The notes under the pieces are model-generated. The model was not told the origin of the DNA, made no database searches, and was given only the letters and a program-made list of their open reading frames with translations. A stretch of 46,948 nt of DNA from Phormidesmis priestleyi Ana (GTDB taxonomy: Bacteria > Cyanobacteriota > Cyanobacteriia > Phormidesmidales > Phormidesmidaceae), in assembly GCA_001314865.1 (NCBI GenBank), contig LJZR01000032.1, forward strand, positions 1 to 46,948. Reading direction: 5' to 3'. The position numbers and the translations under genes were made by a program. Positions 19,201 to 28,400 of the stretch are shown in pieces (position 1 is the stretch's first letter; every line of letters begins with the position of its first letter).

Positions 19201-19284
19201 CCAAGCCCTAAAGCCAAGCCCTCAAACCAAGCCCTAAAGCCAAGCCAGTCAAGATCAGTCAAGCCAGTCAAGATCAGTCAAGCT
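19201..19284. repeat. Two abutting tandem repeats (13 bp x 3.5 and 19 bp x 2)
   Basis: CCAAGCCCTAAAG-type 13-base units run 19201-19246. They pass directly into AGTCAAGATCAGTCAAGCC twice (19247-19284), whose end overlaps the stop of the convergent Rieske/FAD gene. Confidence 0.9.
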
Positions 19285-20885
19285 TGAGCCAACATCGCGC
19301 TAGCATCAGTGCCGTTGAAATCGCTAACAGCAGGCATTTTGCCAAGGCGCATCAATTCTGAAATCGCCGCAATATCGCGATCGCGCCCTGCACCAGCAAC
19401 CGCCATCACCTGATTGTTCTGCATATAAAAAGCTAAAAACTCGTGATCGTCCAAACTGCCCTGCACAATCACATCGTCCCACTTTTCAGCATGACCTACA
19501 TAGCGCAGCTTTAGGTCAAACTGCCCAGTCCAAAAAAAAGGCACTGCCTTAAAGGGAATACTTTGCCCTGCCATATTGTAAGCAGCAATACGACCATGCT
19601 GCATCGCGAGCCGCCAATGCTCTATCCGCACCGGCTCACCCGTCACAAAGTGAGGAAAGCGCGCAATGTCACCCGCAGCATATACCCCTGGCGCTGCCTG
19701 CAAGTACTGATTAACCGGTACGCTTTGGTCTTGTTCATCTAGCAAAATTTGCTTAGCGTCTATAAAATCAGTCGCAGGCGTTACCCCAATACCGACTACC
19801 ACCAAATCAGCCGGCAAACTTTCACCCGTATCTAGCTCGACTGTTGTAACCTGACCCTCTCCTTTGAAGGCCTTTGCCTTGCAGCCTAGCTTAAACACAA
19901 CGCCATGGGCCTGATGCATGGTCAAGAACATTTTGCCCACCTCTGCACCTAGCACCTTTTCAAAAGGCACTTCGCCCGGTGCCACAACCGTAACCGTTAG
20001 CCCCTGCTGGCGAAGGCTAGAAGCCACCTCCATACCAATAAATCCAGTGCCAACAATCACCACTCGCTGAGACCTTTGAGCAGTCTTTAAAATCCGTTGG
20101 GCGTCTTTAATGCTACGCAGCGTGAATACATTCTTAAGCGTGCTGCCTGCAATGGGCAGCTCGTTCACTTTGCCACCAGTCGCCAGCAAAAGTGAATCAT
20201 AGATCAGGGTTTCACCATTGCCGTAGGTAAGCTGTTGGGAGCCTGCGTCTAGCTGACTAACTGTTGCATTGGTTTTGACTTCTATGCCATGTTTTTGATA
20301 AAAATCAGCAGATCGCAGCAAATCTGCGTCCTTCACCTCATCGCCCTGCAAAAATGCCTTGCTCAGCTTAGTGCGGTCGTAAGGCAAGGCCTGCTCAGCC
20401 GTCAGCATCACAAGGCGACCGGCAAAACCGACCTGCCTGAGCATTTCAGCGGCTGCACTTCCCGCCGCGCCACCGCCTACAATCACAAAGGTCTTTTGCC
20501 TATCCGTCTTTTGCACATCGGGGGCATCAGCAGGCACAGCCATTGGCGGCGTCACATGCGCTTCGCCAGCTTCCGGTAACGCTACATACACGACGCCTGC
20601 CTCTACGCTAACCGAGTATTGCAACAGATCTTTTCGACCTGGTGGCTCTAGCTGCTTACCCGACGCGGCACTATAGCAGGCGTTGTGCCAGGGGCATACA
20701 ATCCGGCCTGCATGTAAAACGCCTTTAGCCAGTGGCGCACCATAGTGCGAGCAGCGAGTTGCCAGCGCAGTGACGGTTTCTCCTTCTCGCACCAGTAAGA
20801 TCTCTCTATCTGCAACCGAAAACTGTTGCATCTCGCCTTGTTTTAGCTCGCTAAGCGAACAAACAGATACGCGCTGAGTGATCAT
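19278..20885 (-). CDS. Rieske [2Fe-2S] / FAD-dependent pyridine nucleotide-disulfide oxidoreductase
   Basis: 535 residues from the ATG at 20885 (MITQRVSVCSLSEL); an open frame extends 45 codons further but looks unlike protein. Residues 1-100 form a Rieske domain with CSHYGAPL and CPWHNACY ligand motifs (Cys-x-His and Cys-x2-His). Then FVIVGGGAAGSAAAEMLR (FAD) and VVIVGTGFIGMEVASSLR (NAD) Rossmann motifs follow, with GVYAAGDIARFP binding FAD. The C-terminal reductase domain begins with PFFWTGQFDLKLRYVGHA. The architecture equals AIFM3-type/ferredoxin reductases of the rubredoxin-reductase group. It moves electrons between NAD(P)H and an iron-sulfur or haem partner; the partner is unknown. Confidence 0.88.
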   Translation of the reverse strand: MITQRVSVCSLSELKQGEMQQFSVADREILLVREGETVTALATRCSHYGAPLAKGVLHAGRIVCPWHNACYSAASGKQLEPPGRKDLLQYSVSVEAGVVYVALPEAGEAHVTPPMAVPADAPDVQKTDRQKTFVIVGGGAAGSAAAEMLRQVGFAGRLVMLTAEQALPYDRTKLSKAFLQGDEVKDADLLRSADFYQKHGIEVKTNATVSQLDAGSQQLTYGNGETLIYDSLLLATGGKVNELPIAGSTLKNVFTLRSIKDAQRILKTAQRSQRVVIVGTGFIGMEVASSLRQQGLTVTVVAPGEVPFEKVLGAEVGKMFLTMHQAHGVVFKLGCKAKAFKGEGQVTTVELDTGESLPADLVVVGIGVTPATDFIDAKQILLDEQDQSVPVNQYLQAAPGVYAAGDIARFPHFVTGEPVRIEHWRLAMQHGRIAAYNMAGQSIPFKAVPFFWTGQFDLKLRYVGHAEKWDDVIVQGSLDDHEFLAFYMQNNQVMAVAGAGRDRDIAAISELMRLGKMPAVSDFNGTDASAMLAQA

Positions 20886-21047
20886 AATGAATGGCCCGAC
20901 TGGTTCGACTGGCTTGGTTCGACTGACTTGACAGTGATGTCTTGCCAGTGGGTCTTGCCAGGGGTGTGCGATCGCTAGCGTAGGAAAGAGGCTGAAGCGC
21001 AAACATCTTCCCCACGGCACACCTCACCGAGGCCAATAGAAAGAAAT

Positions 21048-21236
21048 CTAAGCCATTTCCATCCAGTCAAAAATTCTTTCGAGCTGCTGCAAGGTGAGCA
21101 CGCCCTGCTGCCATAGCACCATTGGCAACGGGCCAAGGTCCTCGCGGCATTGCTGAAGCGCTAGCTTAATAGAGGTGGGTGGAACGGAGAGTTCGTCTTG
21201 CAAAAATCGAATGAGTGGAGTGTAATCATGGGCCAT
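21048..21236 (-). CDS. DUF2949 family protein
   Basis: 62 residues from the ATG at 21236 (MAHDYTPLIRFLQDELSVPPTSIKLALQQC). The whole protein is the small helical DUF2949 unit, known mainly from cyanobacteria, with no assigned function. LPMVLWQQGVLTLQQLERIFDW is typical of its second half. It lies 162 bases upstream of the Rieske/FAD start in the same direction and may be co-transcribed. Confidence 0.75.
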   Translation of the reverse strand: MAHDYTPLIRFLQDELSVPPTSIKLALQQCREDLGPLPMVLWQQGVLTLQQLERIFDWMEMA

Positions 21237-21413
21237 GGTTGAATCAGCGTTTAACAAGCGTTTAATAAATTAAATTTGGTAGCAACAGGCATTTCAGAAA
21301 GGCGTAGCCAATGTATAGACACAACCTATGTAACTGACCTCTACCTTTAGCTATATTTTTGGCGTATGGAATTGAAAAGCCCTATCCTGCTGACTTACTT
21401 TGCCAAAGGGTCT

Positions 21414-21441
21414 CTAGTAGCCAGTGTCTAGTAGCCAGTGT
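21414..21441. repeat. Tandem repeat, 14 bp x 2
   Basis: CTAGTAGCCAGTGT occurs twice in tandem, followed by two diverged copies of a related CCAGTG-CTGATGGCAGAC block. Confidence 0.85.
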
Positions 21442-21566
21442 CTGATGGCAGACTAATGACCAGTGCCTGATGGCAGACACTTTAAAAAGCTATCCGCTCA
21501 CTAGACAAGCCCATAAGCAAGCAGGCGTTTTAGTAATCCCGGTTTTGCCTTAAGACCGTGAAAACC

Positions 21567-21593
21567 TTACGGAGTGCTATTTGAATTCCGTAA
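21567..21593. promoter_or_regulatory. Inverted repeat TTACGGA-N13-TCCGTAA
   Basis: Perfect 7-base arms at 21567-21573 and 21587-21593. It is not followed by a T run, so an operator is more likely than a terminator. It lies about 330 bases upstream of the DUF2949 start. No known regulator is recognised. Confidence 0.3.
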
Positions 21594-21695
21594 TGCTACG
21601 GTAGTTTGGCAGAAATGTATTTCTTCTATATATTTGCTTAATATTTCGTATTTTTGGCGTTCTGCACTATTAAGCCAGCACTTTAAGACGGCACT

Positions 21696-22346
21696 TTAAG
21701 GCAGCACTGTAACCGTGACCATATCGCCCGTCTCAAGACCTAGTTCAGCAGCACGACCGCTGCGTAGCTCTAGCACTTGGTCTACGAGTTGATCATCCGG
21801 GCCATAGGTGGGGCAGGGTTCTGCGGGGCAAGGGGGCGCTTCAGGGGCGATCGCGACAACTTTTTCGTTCCGTAAAAACACCATATCCAACGGAACCGGC
21901 ACGTCTTTCATCCAAAATCGGGTGCGCCTGGGGGACGAAAACGGAAAGAGCATACCGCGATTGTCCGGCAGCGCCGAACGAAACATGAGACCTAACGCCT
22001 GCTGATCGGGGGTTTGAGCAACTTCTAAATCAAACCTTTCACCTTTGATTTCTGCGATCGCTGTAATTGGCAGCAGCTGCCCTGGCCCGTTGAGCGTGAT
22101 AGGGCTGTCCATCGTGTCTGTAGGCGAGGCTGCTGACGGGTCATCGGTCGGTGACGTTGGAGCGTTAGGAGATGAGGCGTTAGGAGAGGGAGCGTCCGGA
22201 GAAGGGCCATCGGGAATGGAGCAGCTAACCAGGATTACACCCAAGGTTATGCCTAAAGTCGCTCGCCAAAGGATATGAGTAACTTTAGACAAGGCGACAG
22301 ACGATGCTGTCGGCCGAAGAGCTGAATCGCGATGAAAAAGGGGCAT
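21696..22346 (-). CDS. DUF192 lipoprotein
   Basis: 216 residues. A basic/hydrophobic start runs to a lipobox-like VILVSC, with Cys at about 42. A low-complexity Pro/Ser/Asn/Asp linker follows (PSPDAPSPNASSPNAP and similar, about 45-80), built from short repeats. The DUF192 domain then follows: FDLEVAQTPDQQALGLMFRSALPDNRGMLFPF, FWMKDVPVPLDMVFL, and GRAAELGLETGDMV at the end. DUF192 proteins are small secreted barrels without an established activity. 48 bases downstream of the response-regulator gene, same strand. Confidence 0.85.
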   Translation of the reverse strand: MPLFHRDSALRPTASSVALSKVTHILWRATLGITLGVILVSCSIPDGPSPDAPSPNASSPNAPTSPTDDPSAASPTDTMDSPITLNGPGQLLPITAIAEIKGERFDLEVAQTPDQQALGLMFRSALPDNRGMLFPFSSPRRTRFWMKDVPVPLDMVFLRNEKVVAIAPEAPPCPAEPCPTYGPDDQLVDQVLELRSGRAAELGLETGDMVTVTVLP

Positions 22347-22394
22347 GGTATTGATTTAAATTAAGTTCGGCAATGATTGGGGAGGAGGAGTACG

Positions 22395-23138
22395 TTAGCT
22401 TTCTCGCAATACGTAGCCTACGCTGCGCACAGTTTGAATCAGCCGCTTTTCGTTTTCGCCATCAATTTTAAGGCGCAAATATCGGATGTACACCTCAATG
22501 ACATTGGACTCACCAATGAAGTCGTAGCCCCAAACGCTCTCTAAAATTTGCTTGCGGGTGAGGACTTCGCGAGGATGCTCCATCAGATACTTCAGCAGCT
22601 CAAATTCTTTCATCGTCAGCTCAATGATGCGGTTGTTGCGAACGACCTGCCGCTGAGCAATATCCAGCACTAAATCGGCAAAGCGGAGCTGTTCGCCAAT
22701 GGCGGCGCTGGGCTGGAGGTAGGCGTTCACTCGCCGGATAAAGTCGTCGCTGCGGTAAGGGGCTAAAAAGTAATCGTCAGCGCCTGATTCCAAACAGGCA
22801 ACCCGGTCGGCGAGGGCATCATGCGCCATCATCAGCAAAATGGGTACGCGGTTTTCCTCGGTGCGTAGCTGACGGCACAGGTCTAAGCCCGACTCATCAC
22901 CTAGGCGCTGGGCCACCACAACCAAAGCTGGACCGTGCGTGTGAACCAAGGCGATCGCACTCGTCAAGCTATAGGCTTTTAACAAGGCATAGCCTGCTTC
23001 GTGCAGATCCACACCCATTTGGGCAGCTAAGCCTTCGTTACTTTCCACAATCAAAACCTTGGGCAGGCTGCCGCTAGCGCCTAAGGAAGGCGGGCCTTGA
23101 GGCGGCGAAGCACCGGAAGAATCAGAAGATACACTCAT
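22395..23138 (-). CDS. OmpR-family regulator with degenerate (non-phosphorylatable) receiver
   Basis: 247 residues. A 26-residue Ser/Pro/Gly-rich start, then a receiver domain (27-140) and a winged-helix DNA-binding domain (150-247: LTMKEFELLKYLMEHPREVLTRKQILESVWGYDF, VIEVYIRYLRLKID, VRSVGYVLRES). The output domain is intact, but the receiver has lost its chemistry: the acidic pair is Glu32-Ser33, the phosphoacceptor is Ala76 (LVVVAQRL) and the conserved Lys is Ala126 (LAPY). It cannot be a normal phosphorelay target. It could be an NblR-like phosphorylation-independent regulator of cyanobacteria (tentative). It starts 26 bases after the NAD kinase gene, so the two are probably one operon. 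Confidence 0.85.
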   Translation of the reverse strand: MSVSSDSSGASPPQGPPSLGASGSLPKVLIVESNEGLAAQMGVDLHEAGYALLKAYSLTSAIALVHTHGPALVVVAQRLGDESGLDLCRQLRTEENRVPILLMMAHDALADRVACLESGADDYFLAPYRSDDFIRRVNAYLQPSAAIGEQLRFADLVLDIAQRQVVRNNRIIELTMKEFELLKYLMEHPREVLTRKQILESVWGYDFIGESNVIEVYIRYLRLKIDGENEKRLIQTVRSVGYVLRES

Positions 23139-23164
23139 AAAGCGGCGCTCATCAACGTTCCCGC

Positions 23165-24082
23165 TCAGGGTAGCTCTACCGAAGTCGGCTTGGCAACATG
23201 CGGTAACCCCCAGCCTAACTTTTCTCGTAGCACGCGAAAGAACTCAGGTGGCTTGAGCCGGACAAAGCGAGCGGCATAGGCTGACCGGGTTAAACAGATG
23301 CGATCGCTCGGCACCACATAGCAGCCCGCATTACCATCGACCACCATCACCAAAGATTCAGGATTGGCCGAGGTAATCGTCACCGGCTCAGCATCTGGAA
23401 AAACCAATCCCCGAGAGGCCAGTGAATGGGGACAAATGGGCATGAGCTGAAGCACCGGCACACCCGGCACAATCACCGGGCCACCGGCAGAGAGAGAATA
23501 GGCCGTCGAGCCCGTCGGCGTCGAGATAATAATGCCATCAGCCGCAATATCTACCGGGGCATGGTTGCCGACCTGCACCTCAAAATGGCACATGCTAGTA
23601 AGCGGCTGGCGATGCAGCACCAGCTCATTCATGCACAGTGCTTCCCAGCTCAGATGGTCCTCGCTGTATAACTGAACCAACACCATCGCCCGCGCTTCAA
23701 TTTGATAGTTACCCTCGGCGAGCTGATTGACTGCCTGCTCTAGCTGATTGAGGTAAATTTCGGTTAAAAAGCCCATATGCCCTGTATTGACCGCCAGCAG
23801 GGGAATACCATTGGGCGCAACCTGACGAAAGGCCGAGAGCACAGTACCATCGCCGCCAAACACCACTGCAAACTCCATATCCTGATCAAAACCAGGCGGG
23901 CTCAAGCTTTCTACCGGGGTATGACATACAGGCTTACCGGGCTGCGAATAGCCTAAAATGCCGGTCGCGCCTGTTGCCAAGCAAACCTCATAGCCCAGCG
24001 CCTCTAGCTGGACGCGAAGCTTGTCAGCAGCTGCCATCGCAACGGGCTTGATGTCGTTATAGATGATGCCGACTTTAGGCAC
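23165..24082 (-). CDS. nadK: NAD kinase
   Basis: 305 residues, GTG start ([12 protein letters not shown]). The family motif [20 protein letters not shown] near 72-91 contains the GGDG signature, and [39 protein letters not shown] and [10 protein letters not shown] follow. Phosphorylates NAD+ to NADP+ in the cytoplasm, a key supply for photosynthetic electron transfer. Cyanobacteria usually carry two NAD kinases; which one this is cannot be decided here. The response-regulator gene follows after 26 bases. Confidence 0.95.
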   Translation of the reverse strand: MPKVGIIYNDIKPVAMAAADKLRVQLEALGYEVCLATGATGILGYSQPGKPVCHTPVESLSPPGFDQDMEFAVVFGGDGTVLSAFRQVAPNGIPLLAVNTGHMGFLTEIYLNQLEQAVNQLAEGNYQIEARAMVLVQLYSEDHLSWEALCMNELVLHRQPLTSMCHFEVQVGNHAPVDIAADGIIISTPTGSTAYSLSAGGPVIVPGVPVLQLMPICPHSLASRGLVFPDAEPVTITSANPESLVMVVDGNAGCYVVPSDRICLTRSAYAARFVRLKPPEFFRVLREKLGWGLPHVAKPTSVELP

Positions 24083-24443
24083 AGCAAATTCTCGGGTAAA
24101 TATCCTGATGACAAACTTTTTTCACCAGCTTTTGAGCGGTTAACCGCCGAGCTGGCAAATTTAGGCTGGCAGATTCTTAAAGAAACTCAAAGAAGAAATT
24201 AGGATGGATGAATACCTTATAGGCTACCGCCTTTGTCGATATCTTGAATAGAGGGAAAGGTGTGAATATTACAAGGCGTCACTTTAATCAGGGTGATCGA
24301 GAAGCCGCTTTCTTAATAAAATTTTTAAGTGCCGTTCATCCTTTAGAAAGGCGCTTGGGGTAGCTGCGACACAGGTAGCCCGCTATGTTTAAACCAACCC
24401 CAGTTTCAAGCCAGCAGTTTTCTATTTTTGGTGATCGGTTCGC
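24083..24443. other. 361-base divergent spacer nadK / DUF3146
   Basis: No supported gene is seen. The only structured element is the nested inverted repeat at 24125-24155. The rest should contain the two divergent promoters, which I could not place with confidence. Confidence 0.5.
24125..24155. promoter_or_regulatory. Nested palindrome upstream of nadK
   Basis: GCGGTTAACCGC (24136-24147) is a perfect 12-base palindrome, framed by CCAGCT (24125-24130) and AGCTGG (24150-24155). It lies 43-73 bases before the nadK GTG and has no T run after it, which suggests an operator. Confidence 0.35.
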
Positions 24444-24710
24444 GTGAGTTCTAGCCCATATTTGCCTGCTACCACAGCCCATGTTCGCATTACTTATCAG
24501 TCTTGGCGCAGCGGCAAGATTGAAGGCGAGGTGAGTGCCAACGAGTTTGAGTGGCGCTTTCGCTGGCGCTTTCGCCAGGGGCAGCTGACCGTAGAGCCCT
24601 CTTTAGGCCGAGCCCTGATTCAAGAGCCGCTAGGCCGCTTTTTAGAACAGTTCGACTATCAGCTAGAGCCCGGTGGTGACTACTCGTTTACCATTCGGGC
24701 ACAGCTGTGA
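24444..24710 (+). CDS. DUF3146 family protein
   Basis: 88 residues, GTG start. AHVRITYQSWRSGKIEGEVSANEFEWRFRWRFRQGQLTVEPSLGRALIQEPLGRFLEQFDYQLEPGGDYSF covers the whole short DUF3146 family known from cyanobacteria. No function is established. The RFRWRFRQG stretch comes from a small internal repeat (GGCGCTTTCGCT/GGCGCTTTCGCC). The gene ends inside a 17-bp tandem repeat and converges on the YqgF-like gene. Confidence 0.7.
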   Translation: MSSSPYLPATTAHVRITYQSWRSGKIEGEVSANEFEWRFRWRFRQGQLTVEPSLGRALIQEPLGRFLEQFDYQLEPGGDYSFTIRAQL

Positions 24711-24753
24711 CTAGCCCTCTGCTGTGACTAGCCCTCTGCTGTGACTAGCCCTC
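24705..24753. repeat. Tandem repeat, 17 bp x 3, covering two convergent gene ends
   Basis: CTGTGACTAGCCCTCTG repeats from 24705. The first copy contains the stop of the DUF3146 gene and the last overlaps the end of the YqgF-like gene, so part of the array is coding on the other strand. Confidence 0.9.
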
Positions 24754-25218
24754 TCCAGAGAGCTTTTTTAAGTACCGTTCTATGAGCAAAATGGCCACGA
24801 TGTCATCAATGGGCCGAGGGATGCTGCGCAGGCTTTGAGGCATGAGCTTGCCCAGGCCAGTCGGCGGATACATTTGCCAGTAGCGATCGCGCGCCTCCAG
24901 CGAGCTATATCGTTCATCGATCAAAATAACTCTAGGCGCATTCGGCAGCTGTTCTAGCGTTTGCAGCCACTGCTTAGCATGGGTCTGATCACCCAGCACA
25001 ATATTAGAAACCGGATAGGTATCGCGCAGGGTCTGAATCGTTTCGGTGACGGCCTCTACCGGAACCACCTGATGATAGTGCAGCGAGCGGTCAAGACCGA
25101 CCACAGCCAGTCCGCACTTGACACTGCCGGGGTCTATCCCAAGGAAGGCAGGCCCCAAAAGCCCCTTAGAAACTGGGGGCGGTGATGACGGTGGCTGAGA
25201 AAAAGGGGAAGAAGACAC
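24745..25218 (-). CDS. YqgF/RuvX-family RNase H-like nuclease
   Basis: 157 residues from a GTG at 25218; a TTG three codons earlier is also possible, and no ribosome site decides. FLGIDPGSVKCGLAVV carries the first acidic residue of the RNase H fold. IVLGD, IDERYSSLEARDRYW (DER motif) and PIDDIVAILLIERYL (DD) give the others. Bacterial YqgF matures the 5' end of 16S rRNA; older annotation calls it a Holliday junction resolvase. This is the shorter, divergent cyanobacterial branch with a Pro/Ser-rich start. Divergent from smc. Confidence 0.75.
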   Translation of the reverse strand: MSSSPFSQPPSSPPPVSKGLLGPAFLGIDPGSVKCGLAVVGLDRSLHYHQVVPVEAVTETIQTLRDTYPVSNIVLGDQTHAKQWLQTLEQLPNAPRVILIDERYSSLEARDRYWQMYPPTGLGKLMPQSLRSIPRPIDDIVAILLIERYLKKLSGEG

Positions 25219-25451
25219 GTAGACCAAAGCGCCGCTAAGCGCATAGAAGTAAGCAACATCAGCGAATCGCAGCCGCCCCTTTAAAATAACGAGAATTTAG
25301 CCAAAAGAACGTTCACAAAATACATTTATTCTCTGAACCAGCAAAAACAATATTTGAGACTTTTTACAGAAAAGGATGATCTTTGCACCATTCTTTGTTA
25401 AGAATACGACTTACCAACGCTATCTTTGTTATTTTAGTTAGTACAACCGTA

Positions 25452-25467
25452 CGCACTACTTAGTGCG
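25452..25467 (+). promoter_or_regulatory. Hairpin CGCACTA-CT-TAGTGCG just before the smc start
   Basis: Perfect 7-base arms with a 2-base loop end 8 bases before the GTG. There is no Shine-Dalgarno sequence between them, so the hairpin occupies the ribosome-binding position; it may be a translational control element or a promoter operator. Confidence 0.35.
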
Positions 25468-25475
25468 ACGCCTGC

Positions 25476-28400
25476 GTGCACGTAAAAAGAGTCGAACTTT
25501 CAAATTTTAAATCGTTTGGTGGAGCAACCGATGTTCCCTTGCTAGAGGGATTTACGGTCATCTCTGGGCCAAACGGCTCTGGCAAGTCGAATATTCTCGA
25601 CTCGCTACTGTTTTGCCTGGGCTTGGCGAGTTCGCGAGGCATGCGGGCAGAGCGACTGCCCGACCTGGTGAACCAAAATCAGGCCAAACGCCGATCTACG
25701 GTAGAAACCATTGTCACGGCAACGTTTGACATCAGCGACGTGGCCGATAGGCTCATCACCGACGAGGCCGAAGTGCGCTCTGAAAGCGATGACTTTGAAG
25801 AATTTAGAGACGAGGGAGATGGCGGATCGGCGGATAGAGATGCCGGAGAGAAGGCTCAGGAAAACCGCGCGACTCTTGCGATCGCTAACCCTCACTCGAA
25901 TGGCAATGCGCAATCGAATGGCAGTACAAACGGCAGCTCAAACGGCAGCTCAAACGGCAGCAAGCCTGCTGTAGCTGCGCATGAATGGAAGGTGACTCGT
26001 CGGCTGCGGGTCACTGCGCAGGGAACCTATACCTCCAACTACTACATCAACGAAGAGCCCTGTACGGTCACACAGCTGCATGAGCAGCTACAGCGCTTTC
26101 GGATTTATCCAGAAGGCTACAATGTGGTACTTCAGGGCGATGTCACCAGCATTATTTCTATGAACGCCCGTGAGCGGCGAGAAATTATTGACGAGCTGGC
26201 GGGAGTGGCTTCTTTTGATCGCAAAATTAACCAGGCCAAGTCCAAGCTAGACGTGGTTAAAGATCGAGAAGAGCGCTTTCGAATTGTAGAAACAGAGCTC
26301 ATTGCTCAGCTAGAGCGGCTAGACCAAGATCGCAAAAAGGCAGAGAAGTACAAGCAAATCAAGGCGACCTTGCAGGAAAAGCAGGCTTGGGAAGGGGTGA
26401 TGCAGTGGCGTCAGCAAACCCAGCAGGCCGCACAGCTGACCACAGCGATTGCAAAAGGACAGGCAGAAGGAGAGGCGATCGCCCAAAAAATTACCGCTCT
26501 CAACGCCCAAATGGAGAAAACGGCTGAGGAGTTAGCCGTTTTGAACGCTCAGGTCAAGGCATTGGGAGAAGAAGAGTATCTGGCTCTGCAAGCCAAGCTG
26601 GCCACGCAGGAGGCTGAGCTGCGGCAGCTGGTTCGCCAAGAAGATGATCTCAAGCATTCCACTCGCGGCCTAGCGACGCGGCTCGGTGAAATTCAAGCAG
26701 GCATTCAAACCCAGGAGGCTGAACTCGGCACCCTGGGAGGGCAGCTCACCCGCCTCACAGAAGACGGGCTGGCCACGCTCACGCAAGAAAAGGATGCAGC
26801 CGCAGCGCAGTTAGAGGCCAAGCGAGAGGAAACCAATGCGATCGCCTCTCAGTCTCAGGCATGGGTACAGGCGCAAACCAACCTGCGCAAGCAGGTAGAA
26901 GCCCTACTCGCCGAGCTAGAACCTCAGCGATCTGAACGGGTGCGCTTGCAAGAGCGAATCAGTCAGCTAGAGGCGCAGATCAGGACGCAGCGCGAAGCAT
27001 TAGAAGACGTTGACACGGATCAGTCTGCGGATCAGTCTGCTAAGAAAAAAGACGGCACACAGGACGGCGAAGGAGAAGATACGCGCAATCAAGCAGATCA
27101 AAGAGCCTTGGAAGCTGATCAAGCCAAAATTCGCGAACTCGCACAAACGGTCGCAGCGGTAGAGGCTGAATTGCAGACCCAAACGCAAACCCTCAACCGA
27201 CTGCTACAAGAGCAGCGAGAAAAGCAGCGTGAGTTAGACCGGTTAGAAGCACAAGAGCAAGCCACTAAAGAATCTCAAGGAACGCAGGCCACCGAGACGC
27301 TGAAACGGAGCGGGCTAGAAGGGCTGTGCGGCATTGTGGCTGAACTCGGCCAAGCAGACAAACGATTCCAGCTGGCATTGGAAATTGCGGCAGGCGGACG
27401 CATGGGCTTCATGGTCGTAGAAGATGACCGAGTCGCTTCACGCGGGATTGAGCTGCTGAAGCAAAAGCGGGCAGGACGGGCGACCTTTCTACCGCTTAAT
27501 AAAATACGGGTCCCCAGTTTTAAGCCTGCCGATAAATGGAACCGGCCCGATGGCTTTATTGACTATGCCGTGAACTTAATTGAGTGCGATGACAAGTATG
27601 CCGATGTGTTTGCCTTTGTGTTTGGCAGCACAGTGGTGTTTGAATCGCTAGCCGAGGCCCGGCGCAACATGGGCAAGTTTCGCATGGTGACCCTAGAGGG
27701 CGAAATTCTAGAGTCTACCGGGGCGATGACGGGAGGCAGCTTACGTCAGGGCGGGCGGCTGCATTTTGGCACAGTCGCAGCAGGTGAGTCGCAGGCTGCC
27801 AAAGATTTGCGCGATCGCCTCCAAGAAATCGACAGCATTTTGACCCGCGCTCAGCAAAAGGTGAACCAACTCACCCTCAAGGCCAAAGAAAAATCGCAGG
27901 CGCTCACAGAGGCACGGCAAGCCTATCGAGAAGCAGAAATTAAAGCCACTCAGGCCGCCAGCCAGCGACAAGACTTAGCGCAAAGGCTAAAGCTAGCGCA
28001 AGCACAGCTAGACCGCGCAGAACGCGAGCAGGCCCAAGCTCAAGTCCGGTTAGATGAACTAGCCCAAACCTTACCTGCCAAAGAAAAGGAGCTCGCTGAG
28101 CAGCGGCAAGCGCTGGACGATTTAGAAAAATCGCACACGCACAGCGAATGGCAGCAGTCACAGTCGGTAGTACGGGCCTTAGAAAAGCAGCTAACCGAGC
28201 GGCAGGATCGGCTGCGATCAGCCGAAAAGCAGCAGCAGGATTTAATCGCGCAGCAGCAGCGCCTACAGGAAAAAGTGCAGCGCGACATTGAGCAAATCGA
28301 GGCATTGCGGCAGCAGCAGCAACAGCAGATCAATCAGCAGTCGGCCTTGGCACAACAACAGCAAGGGTTACAAGAAACCATTGCGCAGAGTCAGCGCGCG

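Larger units (their letters stand above)
21237..21695. other. 459-base gene-free region
   Basis: No credible reading frame was found. It holds the 14-bp tandem repeat at 21414-21441, looser repeats of CCAGTGYCTGATGGCAGAC at 21435-21480, and the inverted repeat at 21567-21593. The part next to the DUF192 gene (21600-21665) is AT-rich. Confidence 0.6.

Noticed and set aside
24200-24250. A 15-codon frame starting MDEYLIGYR in the nadK/DUF3146 spacer
   Set aside because: Too short, and no match to known photosystem or cytochrome small subunits.
26319-28333. Several open frames antisense to smc, rich in Leu, Cys or Ser
   Set aside because: They mirror the Gln/Glu-rich coiled-coil codons of smc and are composition artefacts.
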